This document shows, piece after piece, positions 1-7,128 of a stretch of 7,128 nt of DNA. The DNA lies in assembly GCA_012031955.1 (NCBI GenBank), contig JAAURZ010000114.1:1-7128 (forward strand), given 5' to 3'. Origin of the DNA: Bacteroidia bacterium. Lineage in GTDB: Bacteria; Bacteroidota; Bacteroidia; Cytophagales; Cyclobacteriaceae. A program made the translations under genes and the position numbers. The stretch's first letter is position 1; every line of letters begins with the position of its first letter. The notes below the pieces were generated by a model. It worked only from the letters and a program-made list of their open reading frames with translations. It did not search any database and had not been told where the DNA came from.

Positions 1-3000
1 GAACAAAACCACATCGGCCGAGTCGTTGAACGTGTAGCGCATTTTCACGGTATGATCTGTCGTGCTGTATAGTGTATCGTTAGGTTGCCAGGCCGCACCG
101 GGCGCGCCTTGCTTAATCACCCTGCTCAGCGGACTCTGTTCGAAGCGGGTCACGGAATAGGGAATCGAATCGTCGGCTATATCGTTGTTGGAACCGGGGG
201 CATAAAAGCTTGCTGCGGCACCGGAATAGGCGTGTGTAAAGGGATTAACAATGCTGCTTTTGTACAGCCCGTCGGAACCAGTTACAACGGGCAGATACTT
301 GTAGGCTTCTCTGCCATAATTGTCGTATACCATCGGCTGAACGATGTCGGCACTATCCGGGGAGCCCCGTGTGATTACCGTCTGAATGAGCCTACCAAGG
401 CCATCAAAATATTTGATCGTCTGGCTCAAAGAATCCGATACCGTCGCGGGAATATTTCCTTCCCACGTAATGCCGGCTTTATTGATCGCATTGGTGGTGA
501 TCTGATTCAAGCCCACGTTGGCGGCCGACCCGTATTGGTACTGAACCTGCACTACTATATTTCGGTCATCATCAAAGCTCAACTTAAGCCGTCCGACGTC
601 GTCGTAGTCAAAGTAGGCAGACAGGCCATTGGGGTCTGTCATGCTGTTTACGCCAAAGCCGTCTTTATACGAATAGCTTGTCATCTGTGCATCGGTTGGA
701 TACAACCTCAATTCATCAATGGCCGTGGTCCCCGTTCCGGAAATGGTTACAGTCGCAGTTCCGGCCACGATGTATTCACAGTATACCCATTCGGAACCGG
801 GTGTTGGGTGACTGTTGTTCCAAGTGGTGTTTGTTACGGAAGGATTACCATTGATGGTCCAAAATGAAAGTGTGTACGCTGTTCCGGCATCAAGACCTGA
901 ACGCGATATGTTCGCACCGTTCAACACATGCGACTTGCTACCCGTTTTTGCCGTTATGCCGCTGTTTTCTGTGTATGTCCATCCTCCCCCTGACGCGCCA
1001 TATTCAAAGCTCGTGAAGGCAATCTGATCCGGATTGGCATTGGTGGCTTTGGCAAGCACCATATTATTAGGGCCCCAAATGAAGGAGGTCCTTACAGCAG
1101 CCTTATCAACAATACTACGAAGGTTCCCACTTGAGTCATACGATTCAAACGTGACTTCCGGCACATAGTAGGACGATACTTCATAGTCACCTTTCAATTC
1201 CACCAGCTCGGCCCGATATAGTTCTAAAGGCAGGAGCACGTGTGTGGTGTCGTTGTAAGCGTACGTCAATTTACGTGCGTCAAAAACGTCCTTAACCAGT
1301 GAGTCACGCCTCCACTTCCTAATAATCTCGCTTGGCCGGTTCAAGTGGTCGTATATCGAAATGTTAGGATGAAAGTAATCGTACTCTGTCACCAGCGTGT
1401 CCACACTTGTAGTGGTCGTCTCCTTGGACACCAGCAGAGCTGTATAGTCGAACTTGGTATACTGCTGTGTATACTTGGTAGTGTCTGTTTCAAATTGTGT
1501 TACTAATCTTTCCTTCGGCGCAACCCAGTAGTTATTCTGCGTGTAGTTGTAGATGAGAAATTCCGAGGGATAAAAAAAGTGCGCGAACTCAATTACCTCG
1601 TCTATCTCCGATGCCAGCATTTTGATTTTATATCCAGCCTGGTAGGTTGAGTCCGGCGGTATTGAGAAATAATACGAAGTTTCTTCCCGGTTCACCGGAT
1701 AATATTCTCCCTGCAAAACACCTTTTCGATAATGCGTGGTTTCAAGTGGCTTTCCCTTTACAACAGGATCAAGGTAGGTATCCACCCAAGTTGCGCCCGG
1801 CAAAAAATAGTCTGGCTTTGAGAACCTGTACACGGTCTTGCCGGCATTTGCATCATAATTATACTCCGTTACATACTCGTAAGAAATGTTATTACCTACA
1901 GGTCGCGCCTCGTTCGATACGTCACTGGAATGAATGGTGGTGTACACCCACTCTATTGTATAGTACACATCGGCACCGGGAAAGGGAGTTCTCGGTCTCC
2001 ACCGTTTATCGCGTTCGGTATACTGCAGATACGGATCCGGTATTCGGCCAATCAATGCACTTGACTTCGACGTGCCCGGCACCCGGTATTCATAATATCG
2101 TTTGGTGAGCAATGTATTGTCTGTATTGTACGATTTGATCTCCTTCAATCGCAAGCCACCGCCGGTCCTGTTTGCGTTCACCGTCACGGTGTCTATTGTC
2201 ACCCACTCAAGCTTGACCCACGATGCGGTATCACCGGCAATATTATTCACTGTGAGTTGATAGTTGCCGGGTACAAGTGTTACCACGTCTGTATTGGAAC
2301 TACTTCCGGAGTTAGTACTGATTAGGTAGGTAAAAGAATCGCCCGGCTTGGTAATTCCGCCTGGCAATCAACATCCTGCGAATACGTTATTTTACGTCGC
2401 CGTAAATGGCAGAAGGAATAGTGAATGATTGCGAAGTCGACTGATTGGCCGTCGCTGTTACTATGCCCGTTGTTTCAAATTCGACTTGTTCTTCTTCTTC
2501 CAGAAAATAGTCGTTCGGTTCAAGAACAAATTCCGTATACCCACCCGTGGGCCAGTAGATTTTCTCAAGAGACCTCGCGTGCATGTTGGTGGTATTCGGT
2601 GTGCGGTCTGCACCGGTAAAGAACAACTTCGGTATCGAGGGCACCAGCGTGTTTTGCGAATTGTCATTATAATATCCCCAGTAATCTTGCGCAGTCGACA
2701 TTCTTTTGGGTAAACCCAACGTATTATACACAAATCTGTAAGCAGGCATGCCCTCCTGCCTCACGGAATCAAGCATCAGTCGCCTGTATTGTGAAGCATC
2801 ATTCTCCGGATCCACGCTTTCGCAATCATAGCTGAAGGTGGTCGACCCACCATCGGTGTGCGTGTAAACAGAATAGTTGGTCACGCTTACTGTGTCCTGA
2901 TTAACGACGTATTTGACCTTTATTTCTTTGAGTGCATGTGTGCCTGGCAAATCGGTACGCGGCGCTGTTTCATAAACAAAATTCCACAAGGGTTCCATTC

Positions 3001-3930
3001 GAGGAGGTTATGCGCTTCAGTCGCTTTGCATCAACCCAGAGTTTGTTATACGTGGTGGGTGCATATTCTTCCGGAATGGTGTACCCGTCATGGTTAGGGG
3101 GGGACAATATGCATTACCTGGCTCATTGATGTAAAGTAGCAGAACGTTTCGTCATCGTATTCGAGCATGATGGAGTCTCCTTCCAATGTTTTCACCTTCG
3201 TTAAATATCGGGTTTTCGTCGGCGTCCAGGGATCGGTGCCTCCGGATACTTCTACCTCGTCGAAAAAGTATTCCACACCGTTCTCATCGATAGCGTTGTA
3301 GTCGTCCTTAATTATCAGTGTGCTCAACGGCATTGTTTGAAAGTAGTTCGAGTCGCGATTGAGCCTTATGAATCTGCCGGAGTAGGATCCAAAATTATAG
3401 GAGTAGTCATCAGGCTCGAAATTGGCATTCTGTCCAGTGGCATTGGGCGTATTGAGAAGACTGAAAACGCCTTTCAAAAAATTATAACCTAACTCCGGAT
3501 GGTTCTGGTGATATGTATAACCGAGTGCCTCGTTGTAATCTTTAGACCATGGAATTGGTGGCATTTCCCAAAGTTCTGTTTGATCATCTGCCTTCGAAAC
3601 GGCCGCGACAGTGACCGATCCGCCGGCGTTCAGCGTCCATCCGAGGCCTACACGTGAAGCCACCTCGTCCACACGAACGCCGCCCGCATGATAGCTAAGG
3701 CTTATGGGCAGGGTGAAGTCTTTTAACGACACATTAAAAATAGGAATCTCAATATTCGGTATTCCAGTATGATAACTCACCGGAATATTTCCATACTCAT
3801 TCATGGCCGCGGCCGTGGGCGCAGCTGGCGTATACTCGTCAGTAGAAGTTTTAGCAGGGAAATCTATTTGCGAGTATCCCTTTACACTCGCAAACGTAAA
3901 TACGATAGCAATTGCAACACGAAACAACAT
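1..3930 (-). CDS. Secreted RHS/YD-repeat protein (Bacteroidota type, DUF6443-like block), C-terminus beyond window, four apparent frameshifts
   Basis: Starts at ATG 3930 with a Sec-type signal peptide (hydrophobic residues 3-15, then KGYSQ), so the product is exported. Residues about 35-105 match the start of Bacteroidota RHS-like proteins: PTAAAMNEYGNIPVSYHTG, then LPISLSYHAGGVRVDEVA and VGLGWTLNAGG. Further family blocks follow: QDYWGYYN, WPTGGYTEF (about residue 458), GKTVYRFSKPDYF (about 695), SFIWGPNNMVLAKATNAN (about 950), a jelly-roll-like insert (about 972-1080), a YD repeat YFDYDDVGRL (about 1103), and a DUF6443-like segment YFDGLGRLIQTV...YDNYGREAYKYLP (from about 1165). The frame is broken at 3097-3103, 2978-2981, 2390-2393 and about 2357-2366. 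Two extra and two missing bases cancel, giving 1310 codons to the left edge. Such proteins form large YD-repeat shells and often carry a variable, sometimes toxic, C-terminal domain. That end is not visible, so function is unassigned. Pseudogene status is possible but less likely than sequence error. Confidence 0.9.
690..1020 (-). other. Jelly-roll/carbohydrate-binding-like insert within the RHS protein
   Basis: Between the SFIWGPNN block and the first clear YD repeat, about 105 residues (roughly 972-1080) run from FTSFEYGASGGGW through HVLNGANISRSGLDAGTAY, LSFWTINGN, GSEWVYCEYIVAGTATV and GTTAIDELRLYPTDAQM. The opening F.SFE....GW and the closing AIDELRLYP are typical of CBM4-like beta-sandwich modules found in this protein class. 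That assignment is by pattern only. No ligand-binding residues can be identified, so a structural role in the shell is as likely as glycan binding. Confidence 0.5.
2357..2393 (-). other. Two further frameshifts in RHS gene (one missing A, one missing base)
   Basis: After SAIYGDVK the frame hits TAA. Adding one A to the A4 run at 2390-2393 gives DVKITYSQDVDCQ, and a second missing base near 2357-2366 (CCAGGCGG) then leads to GGITKPGDSFTYLIS. From there one frame is open without a stop to the left edge, about 787 codons. The exact site of the second indel cannot be fixed: several one-base insertions give plausible protein. Confidence 0.75.
2978..2981 (-). other. Frameshift in RHS gene: one extra T in a T4 run
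   Basis: The frame giving ...NGTLVEF reaches TGA a few codons later. Removing one T of the TTTT run joins it to VYETAPRTDLPGTHALKEIK, which stays open for about 195 codons. The ATG at 2998 is therefore an internal out-of-frame ATG and not a gene start. Confidence 0.85.
3097..3103 (-). other. Frameshift in RHS gene: one extra C in a C7 run
   Basis: Read from 3930, the frame ends at IVPP followed by TAA right after seven C (minus strand). Dropping one C continues as PNHDGYTIPEEYAPTTYNKL and then WVDAKRLKRITSSNGTLVEF, which suits the family. A homopolymer length error or a true indel would look the same here. Confidence 0.85.
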
Positions 3931-3952
3931 GTCTTTATCTTAATCTTATTAG

Positions 3953-3972
3953 TGGCTTATAAGCACAAGCCA
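3953..3972. promoter_or_regulatory. Palindrome / hairpin in the RHS leader
   Basis: TGGCTT (3953-3958) and AAGCCA (3967-3972) form a 6-bp inverted repeat. The overlapping GCTTATAAGC (3955-3964) is a perfect 10-bp palindrome. It lies 23-42 bases upstream of the start codon, so it could be a leader hairpin or a protein-binding site. It may also be chance, as the arms are short. Confidence 0.3.
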
Positions 3973-4066
3973 TTGAATGTCACAACGGCAGCGTATGCAT
4001 GGCGTCGTTTTCTAACCTACAACACATTCAGTAAAACCTAGGTGGTGATCAAATTCAACGGCGGAG

Positions 4067-4098
4067 CAAACTTAAAAAAATTAAATAAGAGTCAACAA
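4067..4098 (-). promoter_or_regulatory. Bacteroidota-type promoter for the RHS gene
   Basis: On the minus strand TAAGTTTG (4074-4067) is an exact match to the TAnnTTTG -7 element of the Bacteroidota primary sigma factor. Two adjacent TTG trinucleotides (4098-4096 and 4095-4093) lie 21 and 18 bases upstream, suitable as the -33 element, with an AT-rich spacer. Transcription would start around 4060 and leave a leader of about 130 nt. It sits just past the terminator of the preceding gene, which supports independent transcription. Predicted from motif only. Confidence 0.65.
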
Positions 4099-4155
4099 GA
4101 AAATGCGAACGGCATTGTACCGTGGATATATTTAACAAAAACATCGCCTTAAACA

Positions 4156-4185
4156 AAAAATCCACCGTTTGCGCGGTGGATTTTT
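4156..4185. terminator. Strong rho-independent terminator, symmetrical
   Basis: A perfect 12-bp stem, AAAAATCCACCG (4156-4167) with CGGTGGATTTTT (4174-4185), encloses a 6-nt loop TTTGCG. On the minus strand it is followed by a T tract (TTTTTTGTTT), 17 bases past the restored stop of the DUF6261-like gene. The A/T ends make it potentially bidirectional, but no plus-strand gene approaches it. The unrestored frame of the upstream gene runs into this hairpin, a sign that its apparent C-terminus is an artefact. Confidence 0.9.
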
Positions 4186-4201
4186 ACTATCACATTACAA
4201 C

Positions 4202-4945
4202 CTAAGACACCACAGGCGTCGCGCTCTCCCGGTTCCTCATTCACACGTGTGCGCGACACCGTGAGGGGCACGTAGCGATCGATGAGGGCGTTGATGGCGT
4301 TCACGGTTTTGCCGAACGGGTCTTCGCCGTACTTCACGTTGTGCCACGAATTGAGCCTGTTGCGCAGTGTGAGGTATGCTTCCGTTACATCGCCGCGCCG
4401 GGTAGTGAGGCTCTCGGTAATCGTGTTTCCCTCCTTCTGCGCACGGTCCACGTAGCGGGTGTCGAACGCGGTGTTGGCGTCTTTGAGGTTGGTGACCCAT
4501 CCTTCGAGCTGCAGCGCTTTGATGGCGGCTGACAAGTCCTTGCGCGTCTCCCAGTCGCGCACAAGGCTGCTGAGGATGGTGGTCTCGCTTTGGTACGCCT
4601 CGCGTGCGATGCCCTTGCGTACTGCTGCAGATGCGCGTGCAGCAGGCGGCCATGCTGGCCGAGGGCGTCGTCGTAGTGGTTCGTGCTTCCTTCAATCATT
4701 TTCTCCAGTGAGATGATCAGGTAGTCGCGCTTGCGGTCGAGGTCTATCAGTTCTTCGGTAAGCTCGTTGGCCATGATTTTCTTGAAAAACGTTTCCGCTT
4801 CCAGTGTTTTCGTCTTCATGTCGCTGAATTCGTTTTCCACGAGCAGCTCTTTGGCCCCGTTGAGGCCTACGATTTGCAAAACGTTATTAAGGAAGCGGAG
4901 GAACTCGCTGTTCCTGAGCAATCGGATTCTAAACTTTTTGATCAT
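4202..4945 (-). CDS. DUF6261-like hypothetical protein, two apparent compensating frameshifts
   Basis: Starts at ATG 4945 (MIKKFRIRLLRNSEFLRFLNN) and reads as a mostly helical, soluble protein without signal peptide or membrane segment. The start LRNSEFLRFL, the DLDRKRD segment in the middle, and a C-terminal RNRLNSWHNVKYG...VNAINALIDRY resemble the Bacteroidota DUF6261 family, whose function is unknown. A missing A near 4615-4616 is needed to pass from LQQYA to KGIAREAYQSETTILSSLVR. An extra G at 4228-4230 must be dropped to end as EEPESATPVVS with TAG at 4204-4202. The restored product has 247 residues, about what I recall for the family. Without the second correction the frame runs to TAA at 4151-4149, straight through the terminator. 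It is a single-gene unit with its own terminator. No clear promoter or Shine-Dalgarno was seen; the leader is AT-rich, usual in this phylum. Family assignment is from memory of its patterns. Confidence 0.75.
4228..4230 (-). other. Frameshift in DUF6261-like gene: probable extra G before the stop
   Basis: Shortening GGG to GG changes the tail from EPGERDACGVLG... to EPESATPVVS followed by TAG just ahead of the terminator. This gives gene, stop, hairpin in the normal order. Other nearby one-base deletions give a similar ending, so the precise base is uncertain. Confidence 0.6.
4615..4616 (-). other. Frameshift in DUF6261-like gene: one missing A
   Basis: Upstream frame reads ...LLHAHLQQYA and then becomes low-quality Arg/Ser/Pro-rich sequence. 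The neighbouring frame reads KGIAREAYQSETTI onward. Lengthening the AA pair (minus strand) to AAA joins the two. Confidence 0.85.
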
Positions 4946-5046
4946 GATTCAATTATTAAAAGGTTATAAAACTGGATTAGAAGGGGGCATGCGCCGGCAG
5001 TGAGGCTCTTTGCGTCGGGAAAGGAGCGAATGAAACTAATTTCTGG

Positions 5047-5251
5047 TCGTTTCCCGACGGGGAAACCCTGCTGCAAGATTTTTTAGCGAATCCCCGGATG
5101 GAAATTGCCTGCTGCAACTTTTTTCTAAGAATTTCCTGGCGAAAATTGGTCCCTGCAAAGTTTATTGCAGAATCCCCAAGTGGAAATAATGCGCTGCAAG
5201 CTTTTGGATAGAATTTCCAAAAGGAAATGCTAAGAAATCATCAGTATTTAA
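5047..5251. repeat. Degenerate tandem array, period exactly 41 bp, about five units
   Basis: Units begin at 5047, 5088, 5129, 5170 and 5211. CTGCAA occurs at 5071, 5112, 5153 and 5194, exactly 41 apart. GAAT opens units 2-5 at the same spacing. The first half of each unit carries an inverted pair of the type TTTCC-N4-GGAAA (perfect in the last unit, 5214-5227). CTGCAA is followed by a T-rich stretch. Units 2 and 4 agree at about 27 of 41 positions. The last unit loses the CTGCAA half, and a very weak further unit may precede at 5006. The array ends about 100 bp upstream of the start of the DUF6261-like gene. I do not recognise the family. Confidence 0.85.
5228..5246 (+). repeat. 19-bp direct repeat, copy 1
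   Basis: TGCTAAGAAATCATCAGTA matches the copy at 5580-5598 at 18 of 19 positions, 352 bp away. It is embedded in the degenerate end of the last 41-bp unit. Confidence 0.75.
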
Positions 5252-5552
5252 GGAGGTGCTCTGGTGGGTTGGAAGATGATGTGAGAAACAACGCATGACC
5301 GAATGCGGCGCCGGGAGCATCGTCCTGGCCGCCGCCACGGATTATTTTCCATAACGAAGCCAGCATTTACGATCGAAAACCTAATACATCATGAAGCCAG
5401 AGAACGGAACCTGCAGAAAATCTGCAAAGGATTTATATGAATTTATGAAAAATTGCTTCGCCTGGTGCAAGTAGTCGATACTTTTTTTGCAACGGATGAT
5501 ACTCGATCAACTTGTGTGCGATTGGCTGTTGATGTGGTTATGATTTAATGTC

Positions 5553-5601
5553 TATTACTGATGATTCCGAAATTGTAGTTGCTAAAAAATCATCAGTAAT
5601 A
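5553..5601. repeat. 14-bp perfect inverted repeat sharing the 19-bp repeat core
   Basis: TATTACTGATGATT (5553-5566) and AATCATCAGTAATA (5588-5601) are perfect reverse complements separated by 21 bases. The right arm overlaps the second 19-bp direct repeat copy (5580-5598). The hairpin lies 91 bases past the permease stop, so it could act as a transcript end or stabilising stem, but there is no T tract. It could also be the remnant end of a small mobile element. Confidence 0.75.
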
Positions 5602-5691
5602 TCTTGGGTCACTGTCATACGCGTCATCCACTATCCCAACTTTGAAACAATGAAATTTCCAGAGGCCAATGCCCTACAGCAATGTCGTGGA

Positions 5692-7128
5692 TTACTCATA
5701 CTTGAGCGCTTCCACCGGGTTGCGCGTGGCGGCTTTGTAGAGGTGGTAGCTCATGGCGAGGGCGGCGATGGCGAGCATAAGCATGCCGCCGAGTGCAAAT
5801 ACCCAGCCGCTGATGCCGGTGCGGTAGGTAAAGCCGTCGAGCCAGCGGCTCATCAGGTACCAGGCCGCGGCAGAGCCCGCGACAAACGACAGCAGCAGGA
5901 GCTTGAGAAATCCCGACGACAGCAGGAGTGTGATGTTGCCCACCGACGCACCCACGATCTTGCGGATGCCCAGTTCCTTGTTGCGGCGATTCACCATGAA
6001 CGAGGTGAGGCCGAGCAGCCCCAGGCACGCAATGGAAATGGCAATGCCCGAAAGATGGTGTACACCACCGACATGGTTTTCTCTCGCGCGAACAACTTGT
6101 CGAAGTCGTCGCTGAGGAAAGTGTATTCGAATGGATAGTTGTTCGAAATCTTTTCCATTCCGCTTCAATGGTGGCCAGTGTCTGCCGCACATCTGCCGTG
6201 TTAATCTTGATCAGTACGAAGCTGGCGCGGAACTGGGGGTCGTTGTCGACGTCGAGTGAATAAATGACGAGGGGTTCCAGTTTATGCCGAAGTGATTTGA
6301 ACTGGAAGTCTTTCACCACGCCGGCGATATCCACCTCTGTGTTGCCCAGTGTGCCCGACACAATTTTTTCGTCTAGCGGATTTTCAAAGTTCAGTTCTTT
6401 CACAGCGGCTTCGTTCAGCAGTGCTTTCGGGTGCGCGGCATCGGCGGCATCGAGACCCTGGCCCTGCACCAGTTCAAGGTCCAGCGTTTGCAGAATGTCC
6501 TTGTCGGCAATCAGCGGGTAGATGGTGTGCTGCACGTCTTGCGGCTCGCCGGCGAAGCGCTGGCCATGGCCGTTGAAGTGGCGACCGGGCGTGGTCTCCG
6601 AAAAGCTTACACTTTGCACGCCGCCGAGGTGAAGTAACTGCTGCTTGAAGGCAGTCTTCTTGTCGCCGAGTCCCCAGGCGCGCTTCAGCACGAGCACCTG
6701 GTCTTTGTTAAATCCAAGGTTGCGCGAGGTCATGAAGTCGAGCTGGTTGAAGATCACGACTGTGCACACAATCAGCGCCATGCACGCCGTAAATTGCAGG
6801 GTAACGAGTACGTTGCGCAGCCATGCGCCTTTTTCGCCGTGCTGCACGTTGCCCTTCAATGCTTTCACAGGTGAGAATGACGAGAACACGATGGCCGGAT
6901 AAAGACCCGACAGCACACCTACCGCGACTGAGAAAACGACAAGGCCGATGATGAGCGACGGCTCATACCGGAACGCGAGCGACACGCCCGTGAGTTGGTT
7001 GAACGCCGGCAGCAGCAATTGCACCAGGGCCACACCTACCACCACGCTGAGCAGCGACATGATTACCGACTCGGTGAGAAATTGTAACCTGAGCCTGGCG
7101 CCGCGGCTGCCGCTACTTGCGTACTGCT
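5692..7128 (-). CDS. ABC transporter permease, FtsX/MacB type, C-terminal part, four apparent frameshifts
   Basis: Inner-membrane permease of the MacB/FtsX class, which works with a separate ATPase. Substrate is unknown. The visible part begins at the end of the first FtsX module: restored AVRKVAGSRGARLRLQFLTES, membrane helices MSLLSVVVGVALVQLLL (from 7060) and LIIGLVVFSVAVGVLSGLYPA, then SSFSPVKALKG. Next come LRNVLVTLQFTACMALIVCT (about 6817-6758), a periplasmic MacB-like domain, and the second FtsX module: SGIAISIACLGLLGLTSF, NKELGIRKIVGAS, two more helices, and the family end NPVEALKYE with TAA at 5694-5692. The frame is broken by a missing base near 7116, 7110, 6151-6154 and 6051-6053. 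In Bacteroidota such proteins are about 800 residues, so roughly the first 40 percent lies beyond the right edge. The ATG at 7060 is internal. No ATPase gene is in view. Confidence 0.92.
6051..6154 (-). other. Two missing-base frameshifts bracketing a shifted segment of the permease gene
   Basis: The main frame reads ATIEAEWK and then turns into Ser/Arg/Cys-rich nonsense. Adding one A to the A4 run at 6151-6154 gives KISNNYPFEYTFLSDDFDKL and then FAREKTMSVVYTIF, the expected end of the periplasmic domain. Adding one T to the T run at 6051-6053 then gives SGIAISIACLGLLGLTSF. Both changes are single-base homopolymer contractions. Confidence 0.9.
7110..7116 (-). other. Two probable missing G at the right edge of the permease gene
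   Basis: As read, the edge encodes QYASSGSRGARLRL. Adding one G after AAG (7116) and one to the GG at 7111-7110 gives AVRKVAGSRGARLRLQFL. This restores the RKVxGSR...QFLTES motif that this permease class carries there, and mirrors IRKIVGAS in the second module. Being at the edge, it rests on few residues. Confidence 0.6.

Larger units (their letters stand above)
3931..4155. other. Intergenic region: promoter and leader of the RHS gene
   Basis: No gene is supported here. It is AT-rich near 4067-4135, where it holds a promoter read on the minus strand. It continues as a leader of about 130 nt with a palindrome at 3953-3972, up to the RHS start at 3930. The terminator at 4156-4185 closes it on the right. 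Confidence 0.7.
4946..5691. other. 746-bp non-coding region with repeats
   Basis: Between the permease and the DUF6261-like gene no credible gene was found on either strand. It holds the 41-bp tandem array, a 19-bp dispersed repeat with an inverted arm, and a small hairpin TGCAGA-AAA-TCTGCA (5412-5426). A plus-strand frame of 27 codons (5391-5474) is the only small ORF of note and has no supporting ribosome-binding or family signal. No tRNA or rRNA was recognised. Confidence 0.7.

Noticed and set aside
85..867. Long plus-strand open frame of 260 codons
   Set aside because: It lies opposite the RHS coding frame, which carries clear YD and DUF6443-like motifs. The plus-strand translation resembles no family and is a shadow.
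2387..2998. Separate 203-residue gene starting at ATG 2998
   Set aside because: Its sequence is the middle of the RHS protein. The preceding frame joins it by one-base correction, and WPTGGYTEF and QDYWGYYN are internal family motifs.
3097..3103. Programmed frameshifting or transcriptional slippage at the C7 run
   Set aside because: Slippage at C7 is conceivable, but similar one-base shifts occur at short runs of two to four bases in all three genes, so a general sequence-error cause is simpler.
5006..5251. CRISPR array
   Set aside because: The repeats are directly abutting, diverged and without unique spacers, and no cas gene is nearby. It is a tandem repeat.
5250..5280. Strong Shine-Dalgarno AAGGAGGTG as sign of a gene start
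   Set aside because: The GTG and ATG codons just downstream reach a stop within a few codons, and this phylum rarely relies on such sites.
5553..5601. Rho-independent terminator of the permease gene
   Set aside because: The stem is perfect, but the loop is 21 nt, the stem is AT-rich, no T tract follows on the minus strand, and it lies 91 bases past the stop. It is kept as an inverted repeat only.
5548..6138. Plus-strand frame beginning MSITDDSEIVV
   Set aside because: The first 48 codons look protein-like, but they begin inside the inverted repeat and the rest is antisense to the permease FtsX domain, with low-complexity charged sequence.

Overview
The window is chromosomal DNA of a member of the Bacteroidota, most likely from the Cytophagales/Chitinophagales side of the phylum. 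Three things point there. There is an RHS/YD-repeat secreted protein of the Bacteroidota type, with a DUF6443-like block. There is a two-module FtsX/MacB permease ending in NPVEALKYE. There is a DUF6261-like hypothetical protein. A promoter of the TTG / TAnnTTTG type used by the Bacteroidota primary sigma factor is also present. Genus cannot be read from the sequence.

All three genes lie on the minus strand, so they read from high to low coordinates. (1) 7128-5692: the C-terminal part of an ABC-transporter permease, cut by the right edge. (2) 5691-4946: a 746-bp non-coding stretch holding a 41-bp-period tandem repeat array (about 5047-5251), each unit carrying a small hairpin, plus a separate 19-bp repeat present as a direct pair and as an inverted arm. 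(3) 4945-4202: a complete DUF6261-like gene followed by a strong hairpin terminator (4156-4185). (4) 4155-3931: the promoter and long leader of the next gene. (5) 3930-1: at least 1310 codons of a secreted RHS-like protein whose C-terminus lies beyond the left edge. The long plus-strand open frames opposite these genes are shadows.

All three genes are broken by single-base indels, ten in about 7.1 kb, nearly all in short homopolymers. Each time the adjoining frame continues the expected family sequence, and no substitution-type decay is seen. In the RHS and DUF6261-like genes the shifts cancel, so a full-length product can be read through. This looks more like uncorrected long-read consensus error than three independent pseudogenes. 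Automated annotation would split or discard all three genes.

No functional link between the three genes is evident. The terminator and promoter show that the RHS gene is transcribed separately. The most unexplained element is the 41-bp repeat array upstream of the DUF6261-like gene.
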